A stretch of DNA of 64,000 nucleotides from NCBI GenBank assembly GCA_013399695.1, contig VXAU01003997.1, positions 682,001 to 746,000 on the forward strand. Direction: 5' to 3'. Below the pieces are notes generated by a model that ran no database searches, had not been told where the DNA came from, and saw nothing but the letters and a program-made list of their open reading frames with translations. This DNA comes from Formicarius rufipectus (Eukaryota; Chordata; Aves; Passeriformes; Formicariidae). Positions 12,781 to 24,328 of this stretch are shown piece after piece (the first letter of the stretch is position 1; each line of letters opens with the position of its first letter). The position numbers and the translations under genes are program-made.

Positions 12781-15592
12781 GATGAGATGAAGGCAGATGG
12801 TGGTGCTCTTTTCCAGGAAGTGGCAGCACCAGTCGAGAGTGACATCAGCCCCGTGGAGCTTTTGGAGCTTGGAAAGAGAAGGGGGAGCAATGACTCAACC
12901 TGAGCGCTCAAACTGATGCCATCAGCCCAAGGTGAGTCATGGACAGGTGATGTCAGCATGCTCTCCAAACCTCTGCCTGCTGCCACAAGCATCTAAAGGC
13001 TATGCAAATCAAGGAATGACTCCTTCCCCTGAGTTTAAGGAACTATTTGTATCTTTTTCCTGTTTTCCTACAGGGTGGAATATCATCCCTTGCCATTTTC
13101 CAAGTTCTAAGCATGTGTTTGAATTTGAGCACACACAGGCGAGCTCTTATGAAAAAGGCATCTGTCACCATTTCCTAAACTTATAAGCCATGCAATTCCT
13201 ACTTTCAAAATTGCCAGGCATCTGACAGTGGAAAGATCCAGCAAAGGCTGTGCTGTTCTTTGCAGGAGGAAGTGAAATCAGCTCATGCTACAGGATCAAA
13301 AAGCAAGTAAATTGAGAGGGGTCACATCAAACGTATCGTATTCCGTGTATGAAGATCCAGGAGTCTAAATCTGCTTCAAGTACTCTTGGGTATACACATT
13401 TGGGGTTGATATTAAAAATGTTTAATTAATTCAATCAATCTCTTTTGCTGAAAATGTTCCTGTGAAAGGTTTAGCATTAAATGGAAAAGCATATTCTTTA
13501 GAGGTTAATATTTTACAGATCTGTCTTCATGCTGTGTCACTTTCATTGCCTGATAACTGACTGTATTCATTTGAAGTCTGAGCTAATGGACAGATCTCCC
13601 CAATTTCCCAATTTTCATTCACTGCTTTTCAGGCAATTGCAATCATGACTCTTACTTGCTCCAATTCATGAATGCCTGAATTGTGCAATACATTTGTCTA
13701 ATTTTCACTGATTTTATAGATCAAGAGAAAAGTGAAAAAATAGTGATGACTTTCAGAGATGTTTTCCTTTTCACCCTTTTGAATTGTCTTAGACTTGAGG
13801 GGAAAGATCACCAGAACAAGAGAAGCTGAGAGCTGGTGGGAGCTACATTTAGTTCAAACCTTTTGCATCTCACAAGAATAGTCTCAGGGACTTGCAGAGT
13901 TGTCCTGAACTACCCTTAGCCAAGAGCATTGCTGACCCTTGTTCCTAGTTGAGCTGAAAACAGCTTTTCTGAAAACTTTCAGGGAAATTCAGTACAAATC
14001 CTGTTCATTTTGCCAGAACAAATAAAGTATAGCTTATATTAAGTAGGTATGTTACATCCTCTTAAGAAGATGATGGGAAGGGAAAATTTGATTTGAGAAG
14101 TAAAAGAGACTAAAAGACACATAAGTTCACTACTAAACTTGTAAGGAGGAGTTTATTTTAACAGACATGTAACTGTAACTGTGTTTGAGACTCTTGGATG
14201 AATTAGTTTTTCGTTTAAATAATCCAGATAACAAAGCTACAAACAAAGAACTTTTTTTTTCTCTTTTAACTAGTTAAAGCTGTGCTGCCTTTCTCAGTTC
14301 TGTGAGTCACTCCTCTTCCAAACCTGCAGCCAAGTACTGAAGCAGAATTTGAAACAGGTGAATAGACAGGAGGACCTGCAAGACTGCAGCCCAGGAATGG
14401 AAGAGCACATGGGAAGGCATGAAGAAAAAGGGAAAATATCCTATTTTAATGGATCTACTGAAAGCAAGCACAATTATTTAACTGTAACTCTCCACAGTCT
14501 GCTGAACAGAAGGTATCTTTGGGAGGGAGATCAGCCAGAGGGGCTGGAGGTCTGGTATGTCAAATCACACCCAGGAAAACCAAAGGAGGATTCCACAGTT
14601 ATCAAACAAAGCACAGACCTCTCAGGCCACAACAGCGACTCTGCATATAACAAAACACTTAATCCCGAGACTGAACATTTAGCACTTCACAGGTTCTGTC
14701 CAGAGGACTCATTGCCACAGGTTGTTCAAAGTGAATTGATTTCCCTGCTGAAATGCTCACTGAAAATTATTTCTTTAGCTTCATGCACCTGAATTTTCTT
14801 AGAAAGATCAGATTGCACCAAGTAAACACAAGACAAATTGTGATAACTTGGGGAAAAGTTTTCTCTGAACTTGTGATTTAAAGAACTTTTATTCTTCAAA
14901 TGTTTTGGTTGAAAGTGCTATTACTGACCACAAGGAGGACTTGTGAAGCCTTGCTGGTCATATTGGTTGTTCCTTGTTCCTACATCCTCATATGAGAATT
15001 GGGATCCCTGGCAGGACTGTGTAGTCCATAAAGTGTGCACATCTCCCCACAACCCATTCCTCTATGCAGCCAGGGAAATAAAGTCCTTCCTTCTCCCCTT
15101 AAAATAAAAAAATGAGGGACAATAAAGGCTTCCAATCACAAAAATAATGTTTTTTGCTTAACTGTTCCAACAAAGCTACACCAAAATCCAAGTGCTTGAA
15201 TAAGGAAAATTTGTCATTCCATCTTTCCCAAAGCCTCACTCCAGATCTGCTCCTTGGTGTGTTATGGTCCCCTGTGCATTTTCCTGCCTCCTCCTGCTGC
15301 AGGCATCCTGCAGGCTAGTGTGTCCTGCCCTCTGTGCTTCAGCCCAGTCCATTCTGTCACATCCAACACACTCAGCTGCTCTTGGAGAAGACGCATTTCA
15401 GGGATAGGAAACAGAGAGGCCACAGTGTAGTAAGCAAGCAGCACTCATGCTGACTGCCCAGCCCCATTGACAGAACAATCTTAGACACCTAAGCAGCAAA
15501 ATAACCACAAATCCCAACCACCTCCCAAATCACAAAACCCAATCCCACCACAGTCTGCTGGAAAAGCCCTATCCATTATTCAAATGGGCTGC
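12781..15592. other. Unique sequence, no gene seen
   Basis: Mostly AT-rich. The plus frame at 14349-14792 (147 codons) is the longest non-repeat plus-strand frame. Its translation is low in hydrophobic patterning and resembles no family I know. The block 13510-13730 is discussed as a possible conserved noncoding element. Confidence 0.5.
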
Positions 15593-16132
15593 TGTCCTGG
15601 TTTCACCCCAGCCAGCAGACAAGCCCCTGGTTCGCTCCCCTGACAGCAGGATGGGGGAGAAAATCAGAGGGGTAAAAGGGAGAGAACTCATGGGTTGAGA
15701 TAAAAACACTCTGACAGGGAAAGCAAAAGCTGTGTCCACAAACATATCAAAGCAAGGACTTCTTCCACCACTTCCCACGGGCGTGCAGGCATTCAGCCAC
15801 TCCCAGGAGAGCAGGGCTCCATCACGCATCCCTGGGAAGAGCAATCTCATCACCCTGAACATCCATCATCCTCCTCCTTCCCTCCCCTTCATATACTCAG
15901 AATGTGGTCTGGAATATTCCTCTGGTCAGCTGGGCTCACCTATCCCAGCTGTGTCTCCTCCCAACAAATTATGCACCTCCAAGACCCTCACCAGTGTCAG
16001 CAATAACAAAAACATCCCTCTGTTATCAATGTCTCTGTGTTATCAACACCGTGTTCAGCTCAAAACCAAAACACAGCCCCACCCCAGCCACTCTGTAGAA
16101 AATTAGCCCTACCCCAGCCAAAACCAGCAACA
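15593..16132 (-). mobile_element. Avian ERVL-type solo LTR
   Basis: The segment starts with TGTCCTGGTTTCACCCCAGC on the plus strand and ends with CCAAAACCAGCAACA. Read on the minus strand it begins TGTTGCTGGTTTTGGCTGGG and ends with GGGGTGAAACCAGGACA, the terminal pattern of avian ERVL LTRs. It also contains the family's TTTTTATCTCAACCCATGAG block near the minus-strand 3' end. I see no internal gag-pol sequence beside it, so it is a solo LTR. I could not find a 5-bp target duplication (flanks GCTGC and TTACG). The right edge almost touches a CR1 copy. Confidence 0.85.
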
Positions 16133-16144
16133 TTACGTTCCCAG

Positions 16145-16549
16145 ACCCCAGAACAAAACACCAAGAGGATCAGAGGGCTGGAGCAGCTCTGCTGGGAGGA
16201 AAGGCTGGCAGAGCTGGGATTGTCCAGCCTGGAGAAGAGAAGGCTTTGGGGGCACCTCGTTGTGGCCTTCCAGTGCCTGAAGGAGCCCACAGGGAAGATG
16301 GAGAGAGACTATTTCCAAGGGGCTGGAGGGACAGCACAAGGGGGAATGGCTTCAGACTGACAGAGAGCAGGATTAGATTGGATATTGGGAAGAAATTGTT
16401 CCCTGTGAGGGTGGACAGGCCCTGGCACAGGTTGGGCAGAGAAGCTGTGGCTGCGCCATCCCTGGAAGTGTCCAAGACCAGGTTGGATGGGGCTCTGAGC
16501 AAGCTGGGATGATGGAAGGTGTCCCTGCCCATGGCAGAGGTTTGGAAGT
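16145..16549 (+). repeat. CR1 LINE, type 1, 3' fragment lacking its terminus
   Basis: The copy runs from ACACCAAGAGGATCAGAGGG through GTTAGATTGGATATT-like blocks (frame 16246-16512 has 'GREAVAAPSLEVSKT') to GTCCCTGCCCATGGCAGAGG. It then stops about 60 bp short of the normal CR1 end, so the 3' tail is deleted. It lies about 12 bp from the ERVL LTR. Confidence 0.92.
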
Positions 16550-16839
16550 CACCCATTCCTTCTAAAGCAGGACTTTTCTGCACCCATAAAGCTCTCTGGA
16601 GGTAAAGTAAGGTCAAATACAAATTAAATATGGAGGCGAAAAGGGTGTGACTCTTCCATCACTACAGAACAGACCCTTTAGTCAAGGAATTCGTTGACCA
16701 ACAAAAATGATAGAAACCATGCATAGCAAACAAAATAAAGTGGTTTAAGTACATTTTTTTAATATGAACAGTTCAGTCTTTTGACTAAAACTGTGCTGCC
16801 CTAATGTTCTTTAAATAAAACCAAAAAGAATTAAAAAAA

Positions 16840-16930
16840 TCACAGAATCATGGAATAGTTTGGGTTGAAAAAGACCTTACAGATCATCTTGTTCCAACCT
16901 CCTGCCCTGGGCAGGGACACCTTCCACAGA
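16840..16930 (-). repeat. CR1 LINE, type 1, terminal fragment
   Basis: The plus strand reads TCACAGAATCATGGAATAG, then GATCATCTTGTTCCAACC and GGCAGGGACACCTTCCA. This is the reverse complement of a type 1 CR1 3' end, about 90 bp long. It might be the missing end of a neighbouring copy after rearrangement, but its orientation is opposite to the copy at 16.1-16.5 kb, so an independent insertion is simpler. Confidence 0.9.
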
Positions 16931-19900
16931 ACAAATGAATTAAATAATGCAACTCTGGAATTAGATCAGAACTGAAAGGGTTGGGGGGGAGGGAGAAAAA
17001 GGGGGGAAATCAGATCAAATAACAGCTGTGGGATGCAAGTCAAACTGAGTTAATATCCTCAAGTCAGACCCAGAATGAGACAGCATCTGGCAGAAGAAGG
17101 GAGAAGAGCAGTGGGAAACCAGAACAAGAGGAGTCAAGAGTCTGGGAAGGCTGGTGGGATGACGTTGCATACCAGAGTACCCAGATGAGCTGACTGCACA
17201 AACATATTTAGGCTCAAAGGTACTCAAATTTGGGAAGCAGGAGGAAGATAAGGAAGAGAAAGGCAGGGAATTGCTGAGGTAGGAGTCAACAAAACAACAC
17301 CAAGAAACAAGGCTGGGCATACCATCAGTTCTGAGCTGGATAATTTTCACAGCCAGAAGGGCTGAAGTTTTACAGTGCATTAGAACACACACTGGAGATA
17401 TGGACTGACACGTCTCAGGGTATCACAGTTGTTGTTGCACAGCCTTAAAGCCTGATTCATTTTCCACTACCAGAGAAGTCTGTGGGAAAGCATTCAAAAG
17501 GTGTTTTCCAGCCCCTTCTTAAGGAAGGTATGCTCCTGATGAGGGGATGGGTCTCAGGCCAGATGTCCAAGAATTCTTTTCCAAAGAGAGGAGTGTGGTC
17601 CCAGTTTCTTAAAGATATGCAGATACCCATTCAGGTGCATCACAGAGCCTCTTTCAAAGGCTAGGCTTTCTAAATCCCACAAACATTTTAGGAAAATTAA
17701 GGCCATGAATGTTGAAATCCTTTTAACCAGGACTTTGGATAACAAAGTAACTAAATTGCTTTTAAAATGATAATCCAGGAGTTTACTGAGATGACAGTAA
17801 ACTCTGACCTTCTAGCACCAGTAGGATAGATTGAACTTTTACACTTCTGCAAGCAGTTATCTGTGTGTGCAGGACGAGCTAGAATAACCTTTAGGCAGGA
17901 CTCCCTAAGTCAGTGAAGCTAACACAATCACACCATAAGAGTCCTTCTCTTTTTCTCCAATTTACTGCCCATTTTTATCCAAGATGTTCAGAAGAATGGA
18001 AGAAGATAGCAGGAGGAAGATGGGGGTCCTGTCTTATCACAGCCGGAATTAGATTATTGTCCTGAGAGCACAACTGAGAAACTGTGGTAGGAAAAAAAGC
18101 AAGGAGAAATCCAGGTTTTGTAGAATGGTTTCCTTTGCTCCACTGATCCCAGCAGTGCTTATCTGAAATGTCATATTGTTTCCATTCCTTTTTTTCAAAT
18201 GTAGCTGTTTATTTTAATCAAAAAAGCATCACTCAGAAATGAAGGTGGAATAGGATGTCAGCAGAAAATGTCTAATTCTAATGTCAGAATTTGGTTCTTC
18301 CATGGACTGTAAAGTAAAAGTTCCATCTAAAATGAGTAAAAGGAATGAAAAAAAGGAAGCAACTGGTTAAAGAGGACAAAGTCTCTGCCTCAAGTGGTAA
18401 AGGCTGTGGCCTTCAGGACACACAGGTCCAAACAAGTACTTAAATAAGAATTCAAAGCTGCTGAGCACTGAAGCACTTGACTTGCAAAGGTATCATATCA
18501 AAAAAACAATGTCTGTCGTGTTACAGATGAAAATGTTTTGCAAAATTGACAGTCGGGCAATGAATGTAGAAAGTACTGAATAATCATTTGTATCTGTACT
18601 TTATTTGTCCTTTGTTGTCAGCCTGTACAATTGCTGGCGATCAATAACCAGTATCACAGCCTGAAAAAAAAAAAGAAAAAAACCTGAATACAACCATGGT
18701 TCTAATGAAGGACATGGTGTGTACACTGAGCAAATGGGATCTCAGCACTTAGCTCTGTGACTTCCTAAAATTTAACCATGCTTTCACCATTGTTTCAGCA
18801 TCACACTTTTGCAACTTCATGTTATATTTGACGCCTTCCAGCCTCAATACACAAGCCAGAATCCCACTTAGATCTCTTACATATGGAAAGAGAACATTCC
18901 AAATGTCAGCAAATATATATAGCCAAAATTGGTCTTTTTCTGGTAGCAGCTTATGTCTCCCACTCTCACCTTCCTGTGGTATGAGATATAGTGGATATTC
19001 TCATTGGTTGGGTGTTGGAGACCAGACTTGTGCAATCTTCATTGGTTAATGTCTCCTTGCAGGGTCTTAAGTCACACATTGCCCTGGTGCCTGAGTTTGT
19101 CCATCCAAAGAAATCCGTGGGACAAGAGAAGGTACAGGAGACAGGAGGTAGGAGAGGAGAGCAGGTTTGCTCATGGGCTCTGGGGCAGTGCAGCATGAGG
19201 GAGGATGTTCTGCAGCAGGAAACTTGCTCACAGAAGAGGGATGGGAAAATGCAGGCACAGTAAAGAAATAGATGTGCAGTGGGAACCTTGGTTAGGAAGG
19301 ACACTTGGCAAGTTACCAAGAGACTTGGCTAACATGTTCTCCCTCCTGAAGAAGAAACTGCTGCCACACCACAGTACTTGAGCACTCTCATTACTGCAAA
19401 AGTGGGTTCTCTCAGGTACTCTGTTACCTTTATTTCCTTTTCCTTTAGGTGGAAAGTTTTCTTCATGCCATTGTTAGAACTTTCTGGGGGCTGTGAAGTT
19501 GAATCAGAGCAAAAACTGTGGTAAAGAGCACACTCTTTTCAGCAGAAAAGTGTCAGTACGTTTGATGCAACAATATATTTTAAAGGACATATTTAATTTA
19601 ATGCTAAAGCTCAAGAAATCCATCTGTGAATGAAATAAAACATCATCCTCCATCCCAAAACTGTAGAAAAATTATAGTGTTAAATATTCCCTCTTTTTTT
19701 TAATGAGTCCCTGTCATTTAATGATTATATCTTTTTCTCCTTTCCTTCAACCACTTTTCCTTCAGCTTTAAGCCAGTCCCACTGAAGACTCCAGGTCTCA
19801 CAAAACAGAGAGAGAAAGCCTGGGGGAGGAGGAGGAGGAGAAAAGGCAGGTGTGGCTTGACAAGTGATGAGGAAATAGTCTTTCAGGACACCGACTCAGG

Positions 19901-21317
19901 ACAGCCTTGCATCCCTGAGAAACCCAGGGAAATCCCACGCCAGCCAGAGAACAGCAGCACCGAGCCACTGGGGCACGTAGGAGTGCCCAGCAGGCATGCT
20001 GGCATTTCAGAACAGACAGGCTGAAGTCATGAGAATATGAAACACCATCTGAGGGGGGGGCATTCCATCCAAAATGCAAGGAAATCTCCGTGGAATCAGC
20101 TAGGGAGGCATGTCAGGAGCGTGACCAGCAGTGCTGGCTGGAGGTCAAAAGCTTCGGCTCCGCGTAACACAAAGCATCCAAACGTCACAAACATCTCCAG
20201 CCCTGTGCATGTCTCCGAAGCTGGTGCCACATAAAAACCCCAGGTTTCTCACCCACCCCTTTAATCGTGGAGTGGTGGCCTCCCAGAGCACCTTCCATGG
20301 TCAGAAGAACTCTGAGCTCGTTTTGAAGTGCCGCCTTGACAGATAAAACCAAAGGCTGCCCACCTTAGGTGATGCTACAAATTCATTCTGGATCTCAGAG
20401 GTTCCCAAAGTGACTCTTTGACTCAGGTTTCTCTGTTGCGCTGGAAGAAGAGTTGTTGTCTTGTTCTTGTTGCCTGGGCATTGTCACTGGAGAGCCTTCA
20501 CAAGGAAAGACCTTTCTAAGATGTCTAATTGCTCACCCAGAAGCTGGAGCCTCACTGCCCAGCATGGCTTCATAGCACAAGGAATAAGGGGAATTTGAGC
20601 AGGTATCTGAAGATTCAGTTTTTTACTGCCTTAAAGCCCCCCAGTTCTCTCACCCCCACCAGTGACAGCAGAGTTATCCCAACTGCTGTTTTCTGTGTAA
20701 AACTATTTTCCTTTTCTTTTCCTCATGCTCAGGTATGTTGGAGACTGCCATTTCTTGAGTCACCCATTCTCAGCTCAGCTCACCTCCAGCTCCAGTGCTT
20801 TTTCCTAAGATTGGGAGTGGAGAGGGATCTTGGCATAACTATCAGCAGATAGAGTCAACAGCTTAGCTCAAAGGGCTGCAAAACCCAAAAAGTTCTCTTT
20901 CTCCGGAGCAGAAAGGGGAAAAGAGAAAAACCATCTATTTATGGTTATCAATTCAAAGGTCAATGAAAATAATCTCATTTGCTTCCATGTGTTTTGAAGG
21001 AGATCCACAGATCTTTATTTTTAGGTATGAAAGGACCTATTGCTGGCTGCTTAAAATATACCATGACTGTCTCCTCATCCTCAGGACAACACTCCTCCCT
21101 TGCCTCTCTTGCTCTTTGACCATCAAAGGGCCTTTCTAACTTTTGTGCAGCACACTCTCATTTTCCACAGCACACACTAAATCCTTTGTTTAGAACGGTT
21201 TTCTGGAACATTTCTTTCCCTTCTCTGATGGAAAAGGCTTCAGTTCCCCCGTGTCAGAGCCCTCCCTTGTATCCCTGGCCATATTTCTGGGTGTCTCTGT
21301 GTGAGGAGACCATCAGA
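16931..21317. other. Unique sequence, no gene seen
   Basis: About 4.4 kb of mainly unique DNA. It contains an A-rich run at 18663-18684 and a possible conserved noncoding block at 18545-18660. Open frames reach 125 codons (minus, 17015-17392) without recognisable domains. Confidence 0.5.
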
Positions 21318-21377
21318 GAGTCATGGAATGAGAAAGGCTGGAAAAGACCTCCAGGATCATCAAGTCCAACCTTAGTT
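21318..21377 (-). repeat. CR1 LINE 3'-end scrap, type 2
   Basis: The plus strand shows GAGTCATGGAATGAGAAAGG followed by ACCTCCAGGATCATCAAGTC, the reverse complement of a CR1 terminus. Homology ends after TCCAACC. Confidence 0.75.
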
Positions 21378-24258
21378 CAAGCCATGCACTGCAGTTGTGA
21401 AGTACTTTGCAAACCACACTGTCCAAAACCTTTGCTGTCTTGCTCAAATTGCTGTCACTGACAGGACTCTCCTTGGATTTCTGCTGCACTGGGTTGGATC
21501 CAAAGCACAAGGTTGATACAAGTCCTAACAAATTGGGGCCTCTTTTCATTCTTCAAGGAAAAATTCTTCAAGGAATTTTTGGTGTACTACAAACAACACA
21601 AACGTCATAAAAAGTAGACATATATACACAAACATATATATATATTTATATATATCAAAGAACACACTTTTCCATTCAAGTAAATATGTGTAAATAAGGT
21701 GCTTCTGTGGGAAGTCACATGAGACTTTCAATCTAATCCATATTCTGCTCACCGTCTTGCCAAATGGAAATGAGACACCCTGGGACGTGAGCCCCCAGAG
21801 CATCTGAAGAGCAACTGAAAGGATTTAAAGATTTGTCATAATTACAGTGAACAATAAATATCTGAGCAGAGATTCCTGTGGGATAGGGAGTGACCACACT
21901 GGTAGCTGCACATGATTATGTAGCCTATTCCTCCTCTTTTCAGACCAAGTTTTTATGTGCACCAAGAAATTCTAAGAATTAAATACAATGCTTCAATTAA
22001 AACGACAGCAAAATGGGGAAAAAAGTTTATCCTAAAGTTGTTTATTACAACCTGGTGAAAACAAATAAATCAAGCATTAAAAAAATCTTTAACATAAAAA
22101 TTATTAATCAGTGCACCAGGGTGTTATCACTGGAATAAAAATATCTCCAAGCATTCTTCCAAGTGAATTGTGCTGTTTATGCTGGTAGCAGAGACAAGGA
22201 TTTAGTTTCCATGTTACACAGGGGCTGTGGATCAACCTCATTTTCAACAGTGGCTATCATTCTTAAGGAAAATTTCCTTTCTTGTACTGCCAAGCTAAAA
22301 TCAACCCAGCCTTCTAGCACTGCAGTATGTAAAAGTGTGTATTTTTTTTCTCTCATACACATTCTGCCAGACCACATTCCACGAGCCTGAAAAAACAGTG
22401 CACAAGCTAAATCAAAGACAACCCAAAAATACTTTCCTAATTAACTCTTTAAAAAACATTTTACATCCCAGGGATGGGTCTTGCAAATAGAGTTTCAGTT
22501 CCTTTTCTTATTACAGAAGTTCTGAGCACTAACCAGCATTTCCTAGAGTCTTGCATTGCATTTTACTCTTGATGAAAGGATCAGAGATGCAATTATTAGT
22601 GAGCAATGCTTGACAGATTTCAGGGATCTCAGCACCAAGAAAACAGAGATTAATGGGTCTGCTCTGAAAAGTTCTAGGGCAGCTGGATATCACACATTAA
22701 AAAAAGGGATCTGTTCTGATTAAATGAGGACATCTGGTGAGCTTCCTGTGGGAAATTAGTACTCCAATTTTAATAACAATAAAAGCAATCCAATATATCT
22801 AGGAGGTAGATACTCTAAAGAGCCAGACACGCAGTGTTGAAGATGGGATGTCATCTCAAAAGGACATCACCAGCCAAAGTCAATGCCAGGGAACAAAGGT
22901 TAAATCACAGCAACATCCTGCCTGCAGTCCTGGATATTGCCAGGGATCCAAAGATCAGGGTTTCTGGTGCAGAAAGAGAAGCTCCTTTGCAGGAAAACTA
23001 CAGTCTTGCCTCTTCTTCCTCCTCCTCTTCCTCCCTTCTTGACTTGGCAAGGCATTTGTAACACATCTGCCCAACCCTGGCAGGTCTCCGGGGCCTGAGT
23101 CGCCGAGGCCAGTGGTGGGGAGAAAGTTTTCAATCCCTCCAAACCTTGAACTTTGCATTATGCCCAGATCCATCTATTTTTAGGTGCACTGCACTTAAAA
23201 CACAGGGAGCCTTTTCAAGGTCCCACCACTGGTGGACATTTGAGCACAGAGGGAGGTGATTGCAAGGAAATCTTCAGTCTTCTTCAGTGGTTCTCCAGTG
23301 GCCCCAGGCCCTGGATATTTGGCAGAAAGACTGAGAATGTAGTGATTTACAATTCACCTCCAAAGAAGCAGCAGCAGCAGCAAATAGCAGCTCCACAGGC
23401 ACTGATACTGCAACCACAACATTTCCCCTCAGCAGGGTGGTGTTACTTCTTCATCCCATGGATGGCACTGACTTCCTGCACTGGGAAGTCCTCAGCAGGA
23501 CTAGGAGTTTTGTCTGTAAATAAATTACACTATTTATTTTATATTATTTTATTTTTGTAAATTTCTTGTTTATCTTTGTAAATTATCTATATAATTATTT
23601 TATTTATCTTTGTGTCAGAACCCCTTAGAACCACGAGAGCGTAAGAGAAGACTGACTGTAATTGCCATTTGCATCGTTAATTATTACTGCATTAAGTCCA
23701 GAAAAAGAGAAGTCATTTGAAAACATGAAAAAATCTCAACAGGGAAGCTAGTCAGGGGGAAGAGAGATCCTCTCCAGCACACAGACACGACAACAAGGGA
23801 CAATATGAACCAGAGCCATCTCAGACTGCCTGTGGGTGCCCTGCCAGTACTAAGAGCAAAAATAGGACTCAGAACACCAACATCTGATTTTCACGTCTCA
23901 AGGCTGCACAGGCTTCTGCTGGCAGTCGCAACAAAAGAATCAGAAATAAAAATAAATATTAGCTAAAGCAGAGGGAAAAACAAAGGGGAATCTCAAGGAC
24001 ACTGAAACATTCCTATGTCTGGCACAGACACTGCTTGTTTTTGCAGAACTTATTACTTACCTTATTACTGCAGAACTGTGGGATGATCACCACTTACCAG
24101 CATCCACTGTGCTCAAGGGTACTTAGAAGAGAGGTGGTCCCTGGGTCAAAAATAAAAGCATGGGCACAAGCAGGTGAACAGATGGGAGAACACTGTAAGA
24201 GCCTGCTTCAGCTGCAGTCTGTGCCTGCTTCCAGGGTCAGCTAAATATCTTGGGGAAG
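21378..24258. other. Unique AT-rich sequence with low-complexity patches
   Basis: Includes an AT microsatellite-like stretch at about 21618-21656, a pyrimidine-rich CTTCCTCCTCCTC patch at 23008-23038, and an A/T-rich block at 23518-23605. No gene or dispersed repeat recognised. Confidence 0.5.
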
Positions 24259-24328
24259 AAAACAAAGGAAAACAAACAAAAAACCAAAATCAAAACCAAA
24301 CCAAACAAAAAACAAGCAAACAAAAGAG
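24259..24328 (+). repeat. A-rich low-complexity tract
   Basis: About 70 bp built of AAAAC/AAAC units with no clear period. I see no LINE or gene 3' end immediately upstream, so it may be an orphan poly(A)-derived tract. Confidence 0.85.

Noticed and set aside
12566..12992. Overlapping 87- and 136-codon minus frames in the GC patch
   Set aside because: GC-rich DNA has fewer stop codons by composition; frames overlap in different phases and show no domain.
14349..14792. 147-codon plus frame
   Set aside because: No recognisable family, no promoter or splice context; length is compatible with chance in 64 kb.
24259..24328. A-rich tract as a LINE tail
   Set aside because: Avian CR1 elements end in short octamer repeats, not poly(A), and no LINE body lies upstream.
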